Shown in pieces: positions 12,216-22,908 of a stretch of DNA of 64,000 nucleotides. The translations under genes and the position numbers were made by a program. Every line of letters starts with the position of its first letter. Position 1 is the stretch's first letter. The stretch is from Leidyana gryllorum EB-2025a. Its lineage: Eukaryota; Apicomplexa. The notes under the pieces are model-generated. The model ran no database searches. It was not told the DNA's origin and saw nothing but the letters and a program-made list of their open reading frames with translations. The DNA lies in assembly GCA_048772705.1 (NCBI GenBank), contig JBLWGC010000126.1:62001-126000 (forward strand), read 5' to 3'.

Positions 12216-12511
12216 TTGAGCAATCTATAAAGGATGCACGATTAACGTGTCCCCTCAGCGTGCATGTGCGTGCGAAGCTAAAGAGGTACTCAATGGCTTG
12301 TTGGGAACAGAGGTTGATGGATGAATGTTGGTGGTTCCCAATGATATCCTTAGGGGCAGTTGATTCAAAGGATGCAGCTTTATAGGGCGAACTCCCTGGC
12401 AATAAGATCTGGTACTACACGCATGTGTGAGATCATGGGTGATAAGTCCCTCTCGCGGGAGGTCAATCTTGGGCTTTTGTGCATTCTATCTCTCCATCAC
12501 CACGCAGCATC
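12216..12511. other. intergenic spacer between UNC93-like and MAGO genes
   Basis: About 296 bp between two minus-strand genes. It must hold the 3' end of MAGO and the 5' region of the UNC93-like gene. No ORF, RNA gene or repeat is convincing here. Confidence 0.5.
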
Positions 12512-13187
12512 TCAAACGGGTTTGATCTGTAAGTGGGTTCGACAGGGGGGCCTTTCTCTCTCATCCGGAACTTACCCTAAAATGGAGACTGATGAGGGAG
12601 AATACAAAGCATTTAAGGTCTTGGACGAGGTAGTAAAACACTCTCAACCCCTCCGGGTCTTTCGAATTGGTCACATCACCGAGCGCACCAATTTTAGATG
12701 TCTGAGTGATGTGAGTTGGGAGTTTCGATCGTGTGTGTAAAGTCAGCTTACCACGAATTGGTAATGCTTGCCGTCCATAACAATCTCCAGTTCTTGTCGG
12801 CCGACCCTATCAGAAGCTGGCCAGTCATCATCACTTTCTCTGCAGCACCAACAAATGAATGACATCTGGAGATAGCTACATACTTTACTACTTCAGAATC
12901 TTCTATCACGCGCTTCAGCATGTCAAGCACTGCGGGGGTTACATATGCTGCAAAGGTTCGTCTGGATTGAAGAAAGTGATCACTCAAATACCTTCTTTTC
13001 GTATCATTGTATCATTTTTGTAGTTTGAGTTGTTCGCGTATCGCAGCCTCCCATCTTTTCGAAATTCGAACTCCAGGAACTCGTGTCCGAACTTCCCACG
13101 GTGACCAACACTGTGACGCCACAGTATAACAATGGTGCGGCAAACTTACTAATATCGCAAGTAGAAATCATCCAGTTCCGCCGTCAT
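12512..13187 (-). CDS. MAGO: MAGO nashi, exon-junction-complex core subunit
   Basis: Complete MAGO homologue of 149 aa, assembled from six small exons: 13150-13187, 12992-13110, 12884-12947, 12752-12839, 12576-12701 and 12512-12526. Each junction has GT-AG ends and keeps phase. The product begins [20 protein letters not shown]; conserved blocks [50 protein letters not shown] and [14 protein letters not shown] all appear, and it ends HFRIKPV. Length matches the family (about 146-150). MAGO pairs with Y14 and clamps eIF4A3 on spliced mRNA. Introns are only 35-50 nt and the last exon is 15 nt, so no long reading frame marks this gene. A working EJC component fits the heavy intron load of the window. 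Confidence 0.96.
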
Positions 13188-13259
13188 CGCGCCCTTTTTT
13201 GCAGTACTTCCAAGGAGTACTGGTGGGATTGTTCGAAAACTTTTGTCATTTGCGTCTTG

Positions 13260-14951
13260 CTACCAATCCTCAAAGGGATCATTCTCCGTTAATTCAACCT
13301 GCTGCTCCATCTTTCTGGGCTTTTCATCCGGTGGTTTCTCATCATAGTTGCCGAAATTAGAGGTATCATCCAAGGCCTGCGACTCGTGTTCAACTCCTCT
13401 CCGAATACTCATTAGTCTCACTTTGCTCTTGGGTTTGTACGGGGGTTCCAAATGGCCATCCAATAGCGCATCAAAGTCGAAACCTTCAAACCAGCGGTGT
13501 AATCTCACGTCACTTACGCCTCCATCAACATGACCATAACGCCGTGCCAAATCGTGTGTTAGCAACCGCTTGACGAGACTTTTTGCATCTCTGAAACAAC
13601 AGTCATCGCCATCCGCCGTATGAAGCGACATGGATATATCCCAATCAACCGCCGACGTCGTCACGCAGTTCACACACGTGTGCATTGGGAATTGAGCAAG
13701 CAACGATTAGTACAGGGGTCATATGATACGATCATTAACGTAGGGGAGGGGAGAGGCACAGATTTGATCCAGGGGATGCAGGTGACAGTACCTGTTGAAG
13801 AATCGAGGGAAGACTATCCGGCCGGCCAAAATCTTCTGGTATATCCCGAGAGCGTCCTCATCGAAAAAGGGGGGATACCCGACAATCATCTCATAAATTA
13901 GGATTCCGAGAGTCCACCAGTCCACCGGTTTCCCATGTCCTTTGCTCAAGAGAACTTCAGGAGCAATATATTCCGGAGTTCCGCATAGCGTGTATGTCCG
14001 CGACTTGATCTCCTTTGCAAACCCAAAGTCCGTCAGCTTGAGGTAGCCGGTTAGGGAAATCAGCAGATTTTCTGGTTTCAAGTCCCTATATACGATATCC
14101 AGTGAGTGTAAGTATTCAAAGATTAGAGCAATCTGCAATGTGTCGAACGGAATGAGGAGATGCCCGTTCACTTACATGAGCAGCATAAAACCGAGAAGGT
14201 TCATTGTCAAGTCGCTTCGATTTACGTAGAAATGTAAAGAATTCCCCGCCACCCACGTATTCCATCACAATATACAGATACTTCGTATCCTGGAAGGTTG
14301 TATGCATATGTACCTGAGAACCAGAGGGATAGAAAGCTGTGTCGAGACGGACACCTACTATTAGCGGATGGTCGACTCGTGCCAGAATCGACTTCTCCGA
14401 CATGACGTGCTCCACCTGTTTCTGCTTGACGACGGCCGCCTTTGTCAATCGCTTGATCGCAACCGGAGGCAGATTAGCTTGGTTAAGTACCTTTGCCATA
14501 TATACGCGGCCGAAGGATCCTGAGTGCCATTTCGAACGGTGGCCAATAAGGCGCAACAGGCAATAGAGCGAGGCTAGCCACCTGGCGAGGACAGCGTAGA
14601 CGTACCTGTTCCCACAGTCTTCATTAAGTCAAAGTCTTCCAAAGTAGGCTTCTCTTTGAAGGTCTTACTTCGTTTCTTCGCCGGAGGAGGGGAGCGGGGA
14701 GCCGCTGAAACTTTGCTGCTCAAATCGGTTTCTTTTCGCCCTAGTCTGGCATGCCGCCCAATATTCGAAACAGATGGGGCAGCGAGCTGCGGAGTAGGGG
14801 GGGGCGCTTTCACGGGTTCTGCGAGGGGGGCGGCAGGGCGTGGGGGTTTTATCTGGAATATAGAGTCAGCATGACCACCTCCTGCTTTAGCGTGCCTCGC
14901 CGACACACCACTGGAGTGGAATACACGCTTTAGGGCCGCCAACTTATGCAT
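13260..14951 (-). CDS. cAMP-dependent (PKA-like) protein kinase catalytic subunit
   Basis: AGC Ser/Thr kinase of about 440 aa. Exons: 14606-14951, 14353-14519, 14176-14313, 13792-14132, 13260-13590, all in phase. N-terminal ~110 residues are Pro/Ala/Lys-rich. Kinase motifs follow: glycine loop GTGSFGRVY (split by intron 1), VAIK lysine, [10 protein letters not shown] catalytic loop, DFGFAKE, and [12 protein letters not shown] activation segment. The C-tail has [23 protein letters not shown] and a terminal DPFEDW, the hallmarks of the PKA group. The region after HPLIVG may be a 39-nt intron (gtccgt...tctcag) or an in-frame 13-residue insert; both keep phase, and homology favours the intron. 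Intron 4 is unusually long (201 nt, 13591-13791) and holds the CACACGTGTG palindrome. PKG is a less likely alternative because no cyclic-nucleotide domain precedes the kinase. Confidence 0.92.
13671..13684. repeat. (CA)n-CG-(TG)n palindrome in PKA-like intron 4
   Basis: CACACACGTGTGCA lies inside the 201-nt intron; the perfect 10-bp palindrome CACACGTGTG is at 13673-13682. Confidence 0.8.
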
Positions 14952-15439
14952 CTGCCCGAGCCTCCATCGGCGATCTATATACGAAAAAAACTGCCTTTTG
15001 GTGCTAAGCTGACCAGGCTATGTATACACTATGTCAATATCTTGCAGCTAAGGGGTGTAAAGACCAGGATCGGGGTGAAACACATGACTATGAAGCGCCC
15101 ACCCTAAGCATCCCATCACCACCCCATACAAAATTACCCCCGTCACTGGAGGAGCGAGCCCCTTTTCATGGTCTTGCGGACCATTCAGCCACCATAGGGA
15201 TGGATACCGCCAGAATTTCAGTCTGGAGTGGCGCTTTCTACCCCTTTTCTTCTCCTCTCCAGTCATCTCTCGTGCTTCAGGTCAAGGGTGAGAGTGTGTG
15301 TGTGTATATGTATGTGTGCGCGCGCGTGTGTCTCTGCGTGTCTTTTTAGGTAGGTTAATGTGGGTCCCTCCTCTTGGCCCTGAAGGGCAGTAGCTCACTT
15401 CGCACACTCTCTAAACAGCCACCAAGAAAACTTTTTGTT
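14952..15439. other. intergenic spacer with TG/CG microsatellite
   Basis: About 490 bp between the kinase start and the VTC stop, both minus-strand genes. It contains an alternating purine-pyrimidine run at about 15293-15332 (TG, TATG and CG steps) that could adopt Z-form DNA. No reading frame here looks real. Confidence 0.6.
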
Positions 15440-18400
15440 TCACTGCAATACGTTTAAAGCCACGACAACGGTGAGGGCCACCACCAATGTAACAACCAGA
15501 ACGAATGGCCCAGATCTGTCAGCATAGTCTATTGGCTCCTTGTGCATAAGCGCTTCTCCACGTCTAGCGTAAACCTGTTCGGTACACATTGTTGTCGGCG
15601 GCGATCAGGTGTATGTGTGGATCTTACTCTGTAGGCATGAACGATGAAGAAGATGGATGCTGGTGCCAAGATCAAACCGGCCAAACGAGAGGTTGCTGTC
15701 CCGAAATTTAACAGAGTGATGGCAATGGTGGCCAGGAGAACAGCTGTATTCATCCATTGCAGGAGTGTCCTCTCATTCGCAAAGAAAGTCTTGGGCTCAA
15801 CACGCACAGCAGCATTCAAGACCACATCACCTTGACGTGTCAGTGTCACATTTCGAGCAGGCGTGGAACGTCTTAGCCAGCCACGAGCACGTTGCCACCA
15901 ACTAGGCCTCCCTACAGCAGTGGTGTCTTGGGACTCATTAGGGGTAATGGGATTCGGGGCCTGCTGATGCGGCAACAGTGGTTTCGAGAGGTCTTCTAAC
16001 GATCGACCTGCGACAGCGAAGCAGAGATGAGATGTCGGACAGCTTTGCATCAAACTCACCTGGAGTGGGACCAATCTTCTCACGATCGCCGATCATGATA
16101 GCAGTGTGGAGGCCCAAGAAGCCTCCACCATTCGTAGGCATGTTTGCTCCCGCTCCGTCCAAGTACCTGGGGGGCGGCAAAAGGGGAGAGTTGCCGCCTC
16201 GTACAGCTCCATCTTGTGACAGAATGTTGATTGTTGCGTCGTTTGCAGCTGCCATCTGATCGCTCCTCAGAGAGGCTCCCTGGTTGACGAGATAACGAAG
16301 CTCATCTTCGTGGTCGCACATGAGCCTATCGCCAGGATTTGAGCGAATGATATCTACACGCCCGTGGCTGCTCGCAGGAGCTTCATTCGCCGGTTCATAG
16401 GTGGAACGGGGTGAGGCTCGCAGCACTGGCGACTGTGTCTTTGTCGGGGCACTGTTGGTGTTCTCAACCTCATCGGGCTCGGGAAAGAAGTTATACCAGT
16501 GAGGAGCCTGGGTACTCATTTTCCACAGAAAATAATTATCGGCCGAACTCACCTGCAGATTCAATTCGAGAGACCGACTTATGCCACTGAGTCCATGGAT
16601 GAAGTAACTGAATGCCCATATTTCAGTCACGGACGTCAGTCCAGTGATCATCTGGATGAATCCTGAGAAATCGATTGACGTTGGATGCTTTGCGCCCAAA
16701 GATCGCCGATCTTCTGACGGTTCGGTGACCACCTTGGGCTCATCGATAATGAAACTCCCATCGCGCGGGTAAGACACCGACAAGAGTCCGAATCCTAGAG
16801 GATAGGTTAATTCATCAGCACGTGCAGCCGTATAGGTGGTGACTGTGGTATCAGTGGGATGGAAGACGAGTCGACCCTCCTCTCTCCGGATTTCTGAGAC
16901 GAACGACACTGCCTCGTCCAGGTGAACACAGACTTGTTGCCCGGTGGGTACTTCAAGTCGGAAACACGTGCGGTGGAACCAAACTTGCAGTACGGGCGCA
17001 AATCCCCGCTCTCTGAATCTGTAAAACGAATGAAGAATTGAAGTATGGGCCGTTGACAATGTGAAACTCACAATTGTTGCGCTTCGTGCAGCAAGTCTTT
17101 CATCTCTCTTGAACGAGTCTCAGAAAAACGTTTGCGCGCACACCACCCCTCGGCGTCAAACTCGCCCTTGAAGAGTGATATGAGGTGCTTTTGCTTGAGC
17201 ACCACTGCGTTGGGGCTATTTCCGCGATGATTGTCCTGTTCATGGGCAAATCGGATACTTCACTTGTCAGTTACATGGCTCACGGGTAGCAGATCGGGCC
17301 ACTCTGTGGTCGCATTGGCAGGTTCCAATAGATCGACTTTCTCGAGGAATATGTCTTTTTCCGGCTCCCCATCGTTAACACCGACCCACCGTAAGCGGAA
17401 GGCCGAATAGATCTTGCGTTTGGCGGGAACCAAATTGCGCAGCTCCCGTCGCCCCCCATACTTTACCAACTCCCGGTAAGTATCTAAAAAGAGACGCAAG
17501 TGGTGAAGACGGACAGTTGGCGGCTCACCAAACTGTTGTGTATCAAAGTATACGCAACAATGCGACACTTTTGACCTGCGCGATCGGTTGAAGTGGGGGA
17601 GAGGTGGTGTAAGGGACTTACGCTGCTGGTTTTGTACTTTTAACCCCGTGTAAGGGGTTCAGAAACTCGTTGGCCAAAGCATCGGCAACTACAGTCTCGT
17701 TGCCGATACTGACTAACGGAACAAACTTCAATAGCAGTGCTTTCAGCCTGCGAGGCGGGAAAAGGTTTAATAATGCGGGGGAATGGGGCGCTCACTTCAT
17801 GAGGTCATCTGGTCGCACCAGATACTTTCCCTGCTTCTCGGGTTGGACAAAGCCGTCAGACCTTGTGGTATCGACAGTTGATGTTGGAGCTTTCGGGATG
17901 CAGTCATGACTTTCAGCGGCCTGTTGATTGTCTTCGGACCCTTCCTCCTGCACTTCGGGTAAAGTTTGAGCTCGGAGTGCTCGGCGGAGGACAGCGTGTC
18001 CGAAGCGGCGCTGACGAATTTGTCCATAGCACAGAGACAGTTGAATGAGTGGGGTTTGGAAATCGGCATTCAAGAATGGCTCGCGTGTGAGTTGTGCCAT
18101 ATACCTGCGTGTGGTGGTTTTTGTGGTGTTATATGTGGCGGTTGGCGCGTACCAGGAAGAGCTGTTGGACTTGTTGTGCTTGTCGTACTTTTTGGTAATC
18201 TTCCGGAAGCCTATGTGATTAATCCTTTGATAACTCTCGAGGAAGACCAGAAGATCTGCTTGTTCATCGACTGCCGCTTCGATCTCGTCCAAGTTGTGCG
18301 GGTACTGTTCGTCAGATTCGTCACGCAACAAGTCTTTGAGGAGTTGACGAAGTGCCCCATTCACGGCAGCCAGGGTGACTTCGAGGAATTTGTTGATCTT

Positions 18401-18628
18401 CTCCTTCTCGTCATTGAGAAGGTCCTGAAAGCGTGACTCTGGAGGCCTGAAGACGGAGCCGGCGAACGCAGAAACATTCCCAAAGTTGGATGTAACCTCC
18501 TTGATGGAGTACTCGGAAGCATCGGTTCCGGTTATCAGCTTGATGGCCTGCTTCAGGTCTTTGTAAGCAAGATAGAAGTGCCTGTACTGAGGATAAGCCT
18601 CCTGGAGGAGTTTCCTGCCGAACTTCAT
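15440..18628 (-). CDS. SPX-VTC polyphosphate-polymerase-family protein with VTC1-like membrane tail
   Basis: Vacuolar transporter chaperone family member, 934 aa. Nine exons keep phase: 18153-18628, 17796-18104, 17622-17747, 17529-17575, 17284-17483, 17072-17235, 16060-17027, 15628-16007, 15440-15574. Order of domains: SPX (MKFGRKLLQEAYPQYRHFYL to HIGFRKITKKYDKH, which holds the inositol-pyrophosphate lysine patch); VTC core (CCVYFDTQQFDTYRELV, AFRLRWVG, CFRLEVP); a long low-complexity linker; and a three-helix DUF202/VTC1 tail starting VRVEPKTFFANERTLLQW. In yeast this family makes or assists polyphosphate synthesis at the vacuole. The place where Vtc4 has the Glu/Lys-containing 'EVK' strand reads GLLSVSYPRDG, so the core may be inactive, as in yeast Vtc2/Vtc3. 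That point is a by-eye alignment. Confidence 0.88.
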
Positions 18629-18682
18629 ACCTACTTTTTTACCCCAAAAGCCCTACATCGTCACTTAAGATGGTTATTTTGA

Positions 18683-21512
18683 TCATTCAGGCAGACTAGC
18701 CGACCAGGCACGCACGAAGTGCTCTAAGCGTTCATTCTCCACGATGAGTCTCCCTCTGGCAATCTGAAACACTGTCGTTCCCAAGTCCGCCTGGGTTCGC
18801 CAGATCAACTCTGCTGCCTCCTTTATGCTGCCCTCCTCGACATCTACACTGGGACTGTGGTCTAAAGCGAGATGCCACAGGACCTTCACACCCTCCCCGA
18901 AAAGTTCACCCATTCTGTGGTACACCGCATCGAACCCAGCCGGCATCAACTCTGCATACATCCGTGACATCGGGGCCGCCTCCTCCAACGGGTGTCGAAC
19001 AGCACCAACAAAGAACTGGTCAGGGTGCGGATCTTCCTGATCATCCAGACTCAAGTAGGCAACTCCACAGTCGCAGCCTTCGTTCTTCACCCCGAGTTCC
19101 TTCCAGGCATCCCACACAGCCTTGTGGATACTTTCCAGTTCTGTTGAGGAGTCACCCAGAGTTGCCAACAGCTGCCGAGCCCATAGATTCACTCCCTGGA
19201 ATACCAATCGACACAATTTGATCAGAAAGTCAGCTTGAACTTCTGGCAACTGGACGAACAGATCCACAGAATCAGCTCGGACACTCTCCAACCACATCCT
19301 TTGTGGAGGCAGCCACTCATCCTCGGCATCGTTACTCTTTTCCTCCCACGAGTTCTCTCTCAACAGCTGCAGCCGTTCCGCTCGAATCAGTCGGCGGACG
19401 TTCCGATCCTTGGGAACCCCATATATGGTGCCTCGTGCGAACCCGTCTTGATGGGTCCGAGGCACGTCGGGGACTCGACAACCGTTGGTGGGAGGCCCCA
19501 CCACGAGAGTATGTGGTCGAGGTCGCCACCGGGGCAACAGAGGATCTTGTTTGACCATCCGACTCATCATCGACTGCACGGTACGGTTTCTCCCTTGCCA
19601 CAGTAACTTGTATTCTGGAATCTCGTTAGCGGCATCCGCTCGACGATGGAGACGGAAGGCGTTGTCGCTGGTACCAACCGCCGGTAGCACATACAGAGCG
19701 GGCTTCTTGTGCCCAGCACAGTAGTGCCGCGAAGCCATTGAGCCACCGGCCGCAGGTCCATCTTTCGGAGTATTCGGTCTGGCCACATGGATCAGAGCAA
19801 TTGCGAGATCACGCCATCTATCCAGTAGATCAGTTGATGAGGCAGGCAAGCCTTGAACCCGAACACAAAAAAGTTGGTCGGCGGACCCTCCAGTGGTGAA
19901 GTTGAGACTGGGGGGCAGGGCATGACCTCTCCAGTGCTGTGGCAGAGACAAAGATGGCATCAAGTGGTGAGACAGGAGAAAATCGCCTTACCGGAGGAAG
20001 TCGTGCAGACACACAGTCCTTATGGAACTGATGGAAACGAGCTCGAGAATAGAAGGGTCCCTCTTTCAAGGCGAGTCGTTTGACCAAATCTGTCCGAACA
20101 GAGGGTCTGGTGATTCGAGCGGTTCGACAGAGTTCCAACTCGTCTACGAGGTCACACAACTCCGCGTGCATCCGATAGCTTATCCATCGTTTGCGCATAG
20201 CAGCGCAGTCGTAAACCGTTTCACAAACGTCCGTCTCCCTCTCATTGGGCAGATCGGGTGGTGAGTGAGCTAAGGCCAGTGACAGTTTCTTCTGCTTGAG
20301 TGTTTTGGGTGGACCGAGCAGTGTGGACACACAAGTGGTACAGATTGCGCCAGAGGTGACTCCGTCGCTGCGACACAAATCGGCCAAACAAGTTCGACCG
20401 TTCCGTGCTGCTTTATCGAGCTGGTTGGAGTCGCGAAGAGCGGCCGCTCCGAACCACATTCCCATCCAGAGTGGATCTTTGTCTTCGTTGACTATCCACC
20501 ACGGGTGCAGATTGTTGGTTAGAGGGGGATATGATGGGGGGATGGGGGGAATGGCATTGTTTCGGTCCCGTGGCGGAGGAAGTCCAGCCATAGCTTGAGG
20601 AGAGGTCAGATACAATGTCATCAGATGTCTTGCCGTCAGTGGTATCCGGGTTTCAGCCAACAGGGCGGACTTTTTAGCAACCGGAATGTTCCGATGATTG
20701 TATAGTAAATCAATTCCACTGGGGGAATCTCGTTCAGGGTAGTCAGGTTTCCGAAGTGTCTTGGTCGCAGCATATGTTGCGGTGTCAATAGGTATACGGA
20801 TCTTTGATGATGACCTATTATTCGTATTGCTCCATCTACCTGGCTGTGCCAACGCGTAGACGGCGTCCTTGACGAAAGCTTCATCCACCAGACCGTCACC
20901 AGGAAAAGACATTGTACCATCCGTCGTTGTTTCTGTTATCAGATTGTCTGTTGAAACCGTGGAAGGAGGCGGCGTTTCGGGATCTCTAGAAGCCGTCGGG
21001 GGCGGCCAGAGCAGCAGCGCTTCCGATGTCTGGTCCAGTGCCGCAGTCAGCTCGGTTTGGAAATTGGACCTCAACCTTAGCCAGCGGGTATACCAGCGGC
21101 TTTCATCAAGGGATAGGCCTGCTTCGACGCCTCCGCCCTCGAACATAACTTCCGGGGCGGCTTTCACAGAGCGATGCATATGTGCGGCTGAAACAGACTC
21201 GCAGTACAGCGCTCTCTTTTCAAGTCTTGCCGCAGCTTCATCTCTCCGCAGACTCGCACGTTCCTGCCTTCTGTAAATTGATTGGCGCTGTCGCACACGT
21301 ATACGACCTAGAGAGGCCGAGTGAGCTCTGCTCGAAGTGCAAAGGGGTCGAGTAGTGTTCAATCGTTTTGCCCATGAAACGATGTCTCGGCGAATCGCTG
21401 CTCTCAACTCTGCCCGGTCAAACCCCCATGCCTCTGGATTCTGAGCCAATCTGGAGGACAGCATCCGGGCTAGGGCGCTCGCCCGCCGCCCAATCAGCTG
21501 CTCTTCCCGCAT
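18683..21512 (-). CDS. orphan protein, 924 aa, Cys/His-containing middle region
   Basis: Not recognised. Two exons, 19992-21512 (507 codons) and 18683-19936, joined by a 55-nt GT-AG intron that keeps phase (RLPP joins HWRGHAL). The first 130 residues are Arg-rich and helical (ERASLRRDEAAARLEKRALY). A Cys-rich stretch follows: CLADLCRSDGVTSGAICTTC, then scattered Cys and HQFHKDC, which could bind zinc. The C-terminal ~200 residues look folded and helical, with DCGVAYLSLDDQEDPHPDQF and a final HFVRAWSASLPE. No signal peptide or membrane segment. The start lies 28 bp from the stop of the upstream GAF gene and the stop lies 54 bp from the VTC start, all on one strand. Confidence 0.75.
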
Positions 21513-21540
21513 AACGATTTTTCAACTAGTGCAAAAGTTC

Positions 21541-22754
21541 TTAAATGCAAGCAGGACAATAAGGACTGGGCTGTTGAATGGTGATGTACTGTGGCTGCGC
21601 CACTGGCAATCTGAACCTGGGAAGTTCTTGTTGTGCTGACTGTTGAGCCGCCCATTGCTGCTGTTGAGGCTGCTGTTGAGCCACCCATTGTTGCGGTTGG
21701 GGCTGTTGTTGAGCCGCCAATGGCTGTTGTTGAGCCGCCAACTGTTGTTGTTGGGGCTGTAAAGCAACCCACTGTTGTGGCACTGGACCCGTGTAAGTGA
21801 TATATCGGGTCTGAGGAGCCATGACCGAGTCATAGACCTCCCCCAATGCCGTCGCTACTGTTTTGAAGTATTCCAGATTCTTGTTACTGAACGTGCCCTG
21901 ATCAATAATAAGATATGCACACACGTTTGCCGCTGTCTCTGACTTACCACTTCGGGACTGTCGATGTCCAACACGCCAACTACTCTTCCCAAAAGCGGGG
22001 ACTTGATCGGCAAACATAGCTCGGACCGGCTCGTTGGATCACATGCAACGTGAGAGGGAAAGTTCTCAACGTTGTGTACCACGACGGGCTCTCCGGTCCG
22101 AGCGGCCTGTGCACAAACTCCGCCCGGTTGTGGCAGCCGTTGACATGCTGGAGTACCTTGAAACGGCCCTAGAGTGAGCTGGAAATCCTCTTGATTCTGG
22201 CCGACTGTCCATAAATTCTTCTCTACCAATGAGTCGCTTCCCAGCCCATTTCGTCGAACGTCTTTGAGCCAATAAATCCCGGTCCAGTTGAAAATCGGTC
22301 TGGCCTTGTTGAAAGTACAATGAATGTGAGACAGAAGATTACTAATGAAACCTGGGAAGTCTGCGGGATGCATCGGTTGCTTCTCTGGCATATACTTCTT
22401 CCATAGGGTGATGACACGATCTTTGAGTTCGGCGGTGCGGTCAGCCCACTCGGCAAGAGCCCTCTGCTCCAAGTCGGGCAGTACACGCGGCACCTCCCAG
22501 GTGGTTTGAAGATGCGCTGGCAACACAACGTCCATTGGAGCCATTTGACCTTGTTGAACCTTCGAATAAGCAACGCCATTTGCCGAAAGGGATGCGGTTG
22601 AGGCCTCCCACCCAGCTGTCGCAATCCCCCCGTTTCCAAAGGCTGGCGTTACAGAGAGAGTCTGAGCGACTCCGACAGCCAAAGCTTCCAGGAAAAGAGG
22701 AGCTTCTGTGGCTGGAAGCACTGACCGTGCTCGATTGTACCGAATTGCTCCCAT
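21541..22754 (-). CDS. GAF-domain free-methionine-(R)-sulfoxide-reductase-like protein with Gln-rich tail
   Basis: 387-aa protein, exons 21948-22754 and 21541-21897. Residues about 165-300 form a GAF domain of the fRMsr family: FNWTGIYWLKDV, LTLGPFQGTPACQRL, GGVCAQAA, HVACDPTSRSELCLPI and VVGVLDIDSP. All three redox Cys positions of the family appear to be present (PAC, GVC, HVAC). The known members reduce free methionine-R-sulfoxide with thioredoxin. Two parts are unusual: an N-terminal extension of about 150 residues with no recognised domain, and a C-terminal Gln-rich low-complexity tail (about 90 residues, repeats of AAQQQP) before a last PYCPACI. Usual family length is 150-190 aa. The intron carries an imperfect copy (gcacacacgttt) of the palindrome seen elsewhere. 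The ATG at 22754 is the first in frame. Confidence 0.88.
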
Positions 22755-22908
22755 ACCGCGCAAAAAAAACTATACTACGAGATGTCGCCATGGGGCAGGT
22801 GTTGAGTAGAGGGAGATAGAATTAGAGGGTATGGACGACCATTAGACAGCAATTACCCAGTAGTGAACATATCTCCTCCATGTTACGGAAAAAAGACAAG
22901 CATAGCCT

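Noticed and set aside
12360-12740. 126-codon plus-strand frame
   Set aside because: It runs antisense through the last two exons of MAGO, which is far better supported.
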